A DNA stretch of 64,000 nt, from NCBI RefSeq assembly GCF_032854445.1, contig NC_088301.1, forward strand, positions 46,307,116-46,371,115, in the 5' to 3' direction. The notes under the pieces were generated by a model that was not told where the DNA came from, ran no database searches, and saw nothing but the letters and a program-made list of their open reading frames with translations. This document shows, one piece after another, positions 59,698 to 64,000 of this stretch. Source of the stretch: Liolophura sinensis (Eukaryota; Mollusca; Polyplacophora; Chitonida; Chitonidae). Position 1 is the stretch's first letter. Every line of letters begins with the position of its first letter. The position numbers and the translations under genes were made by a program.

Positions 59698-59835
59698 CTG
59701 AGTCATCGAGGTTAGCTGGGTATATAATAAAGTGTTCCAGAGATATCCCAATCCATCCCTGTTGTACTGATTAGAAAAACCTGAGTAATCTGTGATCTCA
59801 TATAGGTCCATTGGAGACATACAATTCAGTGCCAT
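59698..59835 (-). CDS. Candidate first coding exon of an unidentified gene
   Basis: ATG in good context (AAAATGG) opens 46 codons, MALNCMSPMDLYEITDYSGF, SNQYNRDGLGYLWNTLLYTQ, LTSMTQ, ending at CAG/GTAATG, phase 0. Without splicing the frame runs on to 59455. No family recognised. It might lead into candidate exons a-b at 56.2-56.7 kb, but a linking exon (phase 0 to 1) was not found. Confidence 0.25.
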
Positions 59836-60974
59836 TTTGGGGATGTCTCAGCTGACAAGTTATTTGGAATAAAGTACCACAGACGATCAAGGTGCTGTCC
59901 CTCTTGTTTGCCAATAATGTCTTGTTGTCTTCTTACCTTGACATGAGGGATTTACAGTTAACAATCATCGTATGGCCCCATTTCAACCTCCATCTCTTTT
60001 CTTAGTTTATTCTCACTGTCAATAATCTGTACTTAAAGAAGTTTGTTCTTAGCTCCAATACAAATGGAGGAAATGGTAGTGTGTGTCATTTTGACAGCTG
60101 TTTTTCTGGGCCAGCGTAATCTGAATTGTCATCAAGAGCATCACCAGCATAATTTTTTTTCAAGTTTTTGAGACTTGTGAGCTACACTATTCAATCAATG
60201 AAGGCTGATTAGCGTAAAAAAGACCTCATTGATCTAAAAAAGAAAGAACAATTACACTTTAGTCTTATACATTCTAACAGGCTGTTGTGTTTTTAGGCTT
60301 CTTAGTTGAAAGCTGGAGAGGCGGAAGCCTCTTTCTTTTGTACGAAATGCTATTTTTCTTTTCTGAACATTACTTTTGTCGTTCTTCTAGAAAACTGTAA
60401 ATCACAACTGTTATTGACTTAGATTATTTGTTACCAAATCGACTGGGCAACATGACAATATGTCACGCACCGCTGACTTACTTCTAAAGCCGCCACATGC
60501 GAACAAATACATGGTACGACATGCTGTCATTTTTTAACGTCACGTTACAAAACAGGTAGACTGCATATGTGTTGGGTCTATCTATGTTGCAAAAATTATT
60601 AAAACTGGTGGTGATTCAAACAATTTAAAATGGGTGAATTTCCGTGAACTGGTATAACACAAAATACTGTATATATAGGGACTATGGCCCTTCATTAATG
60701 TTAAATGTATAGGACCCTGATGTTTATTTTTGTGCAGACACAGCTCTCTTCTGAAGCAGACGCCTCGGCGTGCCTTATGGATACACGGACAAATCGTTAA
60801 TAAAATTTTTGACATATATTTATCAGCTTTTGGATTTCAGAGAGCGGTTCTTATTCGAGTGGCTAAAAGAGCTTGCTATTTAATCGCAAAGACTCGATAT
60901 ACGTGTTCCATCTCCTCCTCTGCTCGTGAGGTGTTGGGGACAATAAGCAGTCGACGTGACTTGTAATATAATCA

Positions 60975-61320
60975 AAGACGTACATCATAGCGAGTAAGAA
61001 CAGAGCAGCGACGACAGTGTGACAGACGTAAAGCATAGCGAGTAAAACCAGAGCAGCAACGACAGTGTGACAGACGTACAAAATAAGACCAGGGCAGCGA
61101 CGACAGTGTGATAGACGTACAGCATAGCGAGTAAGACCAGGGCAGCGACGACAGTGCGACAGACGTACAGCATAGCCAGTAAGACCAGGGCAGCGACGAC
61201 AGTGTGTGATAGACGTACAACATAGCGAGTAAGACCAGGGCAGCGACGACAGTGTGACAGACGTACAGCATAGCGAGTAAGACTAGGGCCGCGACGACAG
61301 TGTGATAGGCTTACGGCATA
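60975..61320. repeat. Minisatellite, unit about 45-50 bp, about 7 copies, derived from the R1 head
   Basis: Unit GACGTACAGCATAGCGAGTA, then AGACCAGGGCAGCGACGACA and GTGTGATA, repeated with small length changes (one copy lacks about 10 bp, another has an extra GT). The unit is the head of repeat R1, whose single remaining body follows at 61310-61450. Minus-strand frames with repeated [16 protein letters not shown] are a by-product. Confidence 0.88.
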
Positions 61321-61450
61321 GCCAAAGCAGCGCCGACAGTGTGAAAACTGGCAAATGGTCACACGTAACCAGTGAAATACTTGTTAATTTATCTCAGTCC
61401 GGTTTTATTCTTATTGTTCATGTAAATGCATAAATAATAGCAATTTGTGC
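61310..61450 (+). mobile_element. R1 repeat copy adjoining a minisatellite
   Basis: AAAGCAGCGCCGACAGTGTG, GGCAAATGGTCACACGTAAC, CAGTGAAAT, TTATCTCAGTCCGGTTTTAT, GTTCATGTAAATGCATAAAT. Its head merges with the tandem array at 60975-61310. Confidence 0.65.
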
Positions 61451-61555
61451 AGTCTAACGTCCGTTTCAAGACACAAATATTCTGTGTATATAATGTGGGA
61501 ATGTTCGTCAGTAAGTTGCCAAAAGTCAGTCTCAGACACTAAAACACCGGGCACC

Positions 61556-61842
61556 CCGCTTTCATCCATCCATTAAACCGGCCATTAAATCGACCACCAT
61601 CATCTATCCATTCAACCGAACGCCATCATCTCTCCATAAACCGACCGGCATCATCTACCCATTCAACCGATCGTCATCATCCCATCCATCAAACCGACCG
61701 TCATCATCCACCCATTAAACCGACCGCCATCTTCCATCCATTAAACCGACCGCCATCAGCTATCTATTACACCGACCGTCATCATCTATCTCTTAAACCG
61801 ACTACCATCACCCATCCATTAAACCGACCGTCATCATCATGA
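61556..61842. repeat. Minisatellite, unit about 28-30 bp, about 9-10 copies
   Basis: Imperfect unit CATCCATTAAACCGACCG followed by TCATCAT or CCATCAT. Unit length varies slightly through ATC insertions. No coding sense was seen. Confidence 0.85.
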
Positions 61843-61989
61843 AGCTATGTATACACCGCGAATCCCATTGTTTTATGTCTGGAATTTAATGAATCGATCA
61901 CACAGGAGAAAATACGACATTATTGATATTTCGGAAAAAGCAGATTGAAGGTCTAATAAATTGCATGTAACATCATTGCATTTGTTTTA

Positions 61990-62170
61990 CCTAATAGTGC
62001 TTAAGACATAGTGCTAGGGGTGTGTAATTTGATACTTTTTAAGCACATATAGGAACGGTTAGGAGGTTAATTGTGAGATGGTCGTATTTCACGTGCTAAG
62101 CTTGATCACTTGCATGCCATCACAATGTCGTCGCTGCTCTAGTTTTACTCTCTTTACTATATCTGTAAGT
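61990..62170 (-). mobile_element. R1 repeat copy, inverted
   Basis: CTTAAGACATAGTGCTAGGG, GTGTAATTTGATACTTTTTA, ATGGTCGTATTTCACGTGCT, then GTCGTCGCTGCTCTAGTTTT and ACTCTCTTTACTATATCTGT, i.e. the tail and head read backwards. Confidence 0.65.
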
Positions 62171-63561
62171 CTTTATATCGCACACTGAGAATACAGGATT
62201 TGTACCATGAAGGCATATTATTCACTTCATGGAGATTCACATGCTCAGTTGTGATGTGGTTGCAGTGATGTAGATGTAATGCCCAAAAATCCCTAATTAG
62301 CGCTAATTAGTGTTGGATTTAGGTTGCAAGTTCATAATTTGCTAGGGCTTCTGTAGCCAGATAGACTACCCGTGCCATACCAAAAACGATTTATTATCTC
62401 TCTTGTCATATAAATCTCAGCTATCTCTTGAACGATAGGGTTTGTTGGAGTGAACACGTAACATGTACTGTGCAGATAGTTCCATTGTCAAACATGTTGT
62501 TGTTTCAAGTTTTTAACACAGTTCTCAGAATATCACCCAGTGTTGTTCATTTCCTTATATCTTTTCACGTTATCCTTCACTTCACTGCATCATGCCAGGA
62601 AAGTGCCCGCCTGTGCGTGATTTCGAATACTAGGCTGCATTCTTTAACACGACATAGAATTAATGGGATAATCTGCAGTCAAAGTCTAATATGTATTAAC
62701 AATATTTGTGAATGATGAGCCCCTGTCTTGTTATTGTCGGTTCCTCAAACCGCATGGGTTTACCTTTGGTATTAATTATTAGTAAGTATTTTACGGTTAC
62801 TTAAGGCCGTGGTTACACTAGTGTGGATTTGCCGGGCTGAAAAAGGCAGGCTTTGGATTCGGCTCAGTTCAGTTCACAGTTTATGTCCGCTTACGTTTAA
62901 ACGTTGACCAGTAGATCTATAATGTTTGATACGATGGGGGTAGGCGCAAACTTGCTCCTTGGGAAGTAATATTTTGAACTATGCCACGAAGAAATTAAAG
63001 ATGGAGAAAACATAAAAATTTCATTAAGTTCAAATGAATGTACCAAAAGTTAGTCGCAGATGTGGTCTTCATTATTTTTTTTCGATTTTTCTTCAAGAGA
63101 GAAAAAGAAAAATATAATTCTTGTATGGTGGGTATTTGGGCCACCATTTGGAATATATAGTCTTTGTGTAATAATGTTATAAACGAGGATGTAACACATG
63201 TTTAATAAATATGTTTGCATCAGAATTTGGTCTTTCAGCTAATAAATATGTTCAAAAGGATTTTGACCATATTTATATATATTCACAAATGTTATCATAA
63301 TTCAGATTGAATGCCCATGTGTGGATATAAACAAAAAATTTACATTAAAATAAATTTATTAGACATGCATCACATCATTATTTAGAACATTATTAAGCAA
63401 CGACGATAAATACCAAATCACGGTCTCAAATACCCACCATATAAAATATGATGCACTGTTGGAATTCAGTTAGCAGAACTGTGGAACTCTTCCAAAGAGA
63501 ACATCACATTTAACCGCCACATTTAAGGGCCCGGGTACATACTGTCAACTTTTTTTTGTTG

Positions 63562-63720
63562 ATGTGTAGGCTACCTGATGGGTACCTTAGAAACAGAACT
63601 GAGGTTGGCGTCCTGAAAAGTTGTACTTTAAAGGATCCAGAGATTCGAGCTGTGGATGTTAATGAATGTGAAGGTCATGTTAACGCAATTCAAGATGGTG
63701 GTGAAGCGTACAGGACGTAA
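63562..63720 (+). CDS. Short reading frame or exon, plus strand, unidentified
   Basis: 52 codons, from MCRLPDGYLRNRTEVGVLKS through CTLKDPEIRAVDVNECEGHV to a TAA. A strong acceptor (TTTTTTTTGTTGATGTGTAG at 63569) lies just inside it, and GTAACA near the end could be a donor, so it may be an internal exon of a plus-strand gene running off the window. No family recognised. Confidence 0.25.
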   Translation: MCRLPDGYLRNRTEVGVLKSCTLKDPEIRAVDVNECEGHVNAIQDGGEAYRT

Positions 63721-64000
63721 CAAGCAACATTTGAGAAGGGCTCATTGCTTAAGAGCGTAGTGCATTAGAGACTTTACTTTCCGAGCTTGTTGATGTATTC
63801 AGCTCTTGAGACAATGACGCTCGCGGTTATAAAGACATTGCTCATAGAATTGTTTTGAAGGACAGTGTTCACAGTCACCTCACCGGAGGCTTCCTCCACA
63901 CCACTGGGATTATGTTAAATAAGCTTTAGGCAAATGGATCATTCGAGAATCCTCGAGTCACATCGCTCGTTGCCTTCGCAAGGAAGACGGACAACACTTT

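Larger units (their letters stand above)
58520..64000. other. Intergenic end of the window
   Basis: Holds the two candidate exons listed (59.7 kb minus, 63.6 kb plus), both minisatellites and two opposed R1 copies. 62200-63540 has nothing I can assign; it is strongly AT-rich from 63050 to 63440. Confidence 0.45.

Noticed and set aside
60863-61362. Overlapping minus-strand frames rich in [11 protein letters not shown]
   Set aside because: By-product of the minisatellite; all three frames are open because the repeat lacks stops on that strand.

Overview
This is a piece of animal nuclear genome, most likely from a mollusc. Coding sequence is sparse and split into small exons with standard GT-AG borders. 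The base composition is AT-rich, and the introns and intergenic space are full of short interspersed and terminal-inverted-repeat elements. One of these, ending in a tail of TAAA-type repeats, is a kind I associate with molluscan genomes. The species cannot be fixed from the sequence. No rRNA, tRNA or CRISPR locus was seen.

Two multi-exon genes, both on the minus strand, can be reconstructed in full with consistent reading phase at every junction. (1) 27002 down to 6604: a 13-exon, 639-residue SLC6 transporter closest to the GABA transporter GAT-1 (SLC6A1). It has a 10 kb first intron, a short upstream ORF, and a last exon carrying a PPPY motif. Its exon 2 holds two single-base indels that cancel each other. 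(2) 55023 down to 42576: a 19-exon, 812-residue cyclic-nucleotide-binding-domain protein closest to CNBD2. It has a basic N-terminal tail with three RRxS motifs, one good CNB domain and a second, degenerate CNB domain interrupted by a charged, partly coiled-coil insert. Its stop codon lies at the edge of a 65-66 bp satellite.

Layout: 1-6600, transposon-like repeats and an unrecognised 171-codon reading frame. 6604-27002, the GABA transporter gene. 27003-42575, intergenic, with a CpG-rich candidate promoter zone near 27.5-27.8 kb, one candidate orphan exon near 33 kb, a second copy of the element at the window start near 35 kb, and the satellite at 41.2-42.6 kb. 42576-55023, the CNBD2-like gene, with TA microsatellites, a 160 bp perfect palindrome and a foldback element in its introns. 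55024-64000, several candidate minus-strand exons of an unidentified gene, a broken intronless plexin Sema fragment on the plus strand (57.7-58.5 kb), and two minisatellites, one of them grown from the head of a dispersed repeat family found throughout the window.

The two genes show no functional link: one clears GABA at membranes, and the other is a cyclic-nucleotide-sensing protein whose mammalian relative is known from sperm. No new enzymatic or defence system was found. The most unusual features are structural: palindromes, an inverted duplicate inside a transposon, a repeat-born minisatellite, and paired frame errors.
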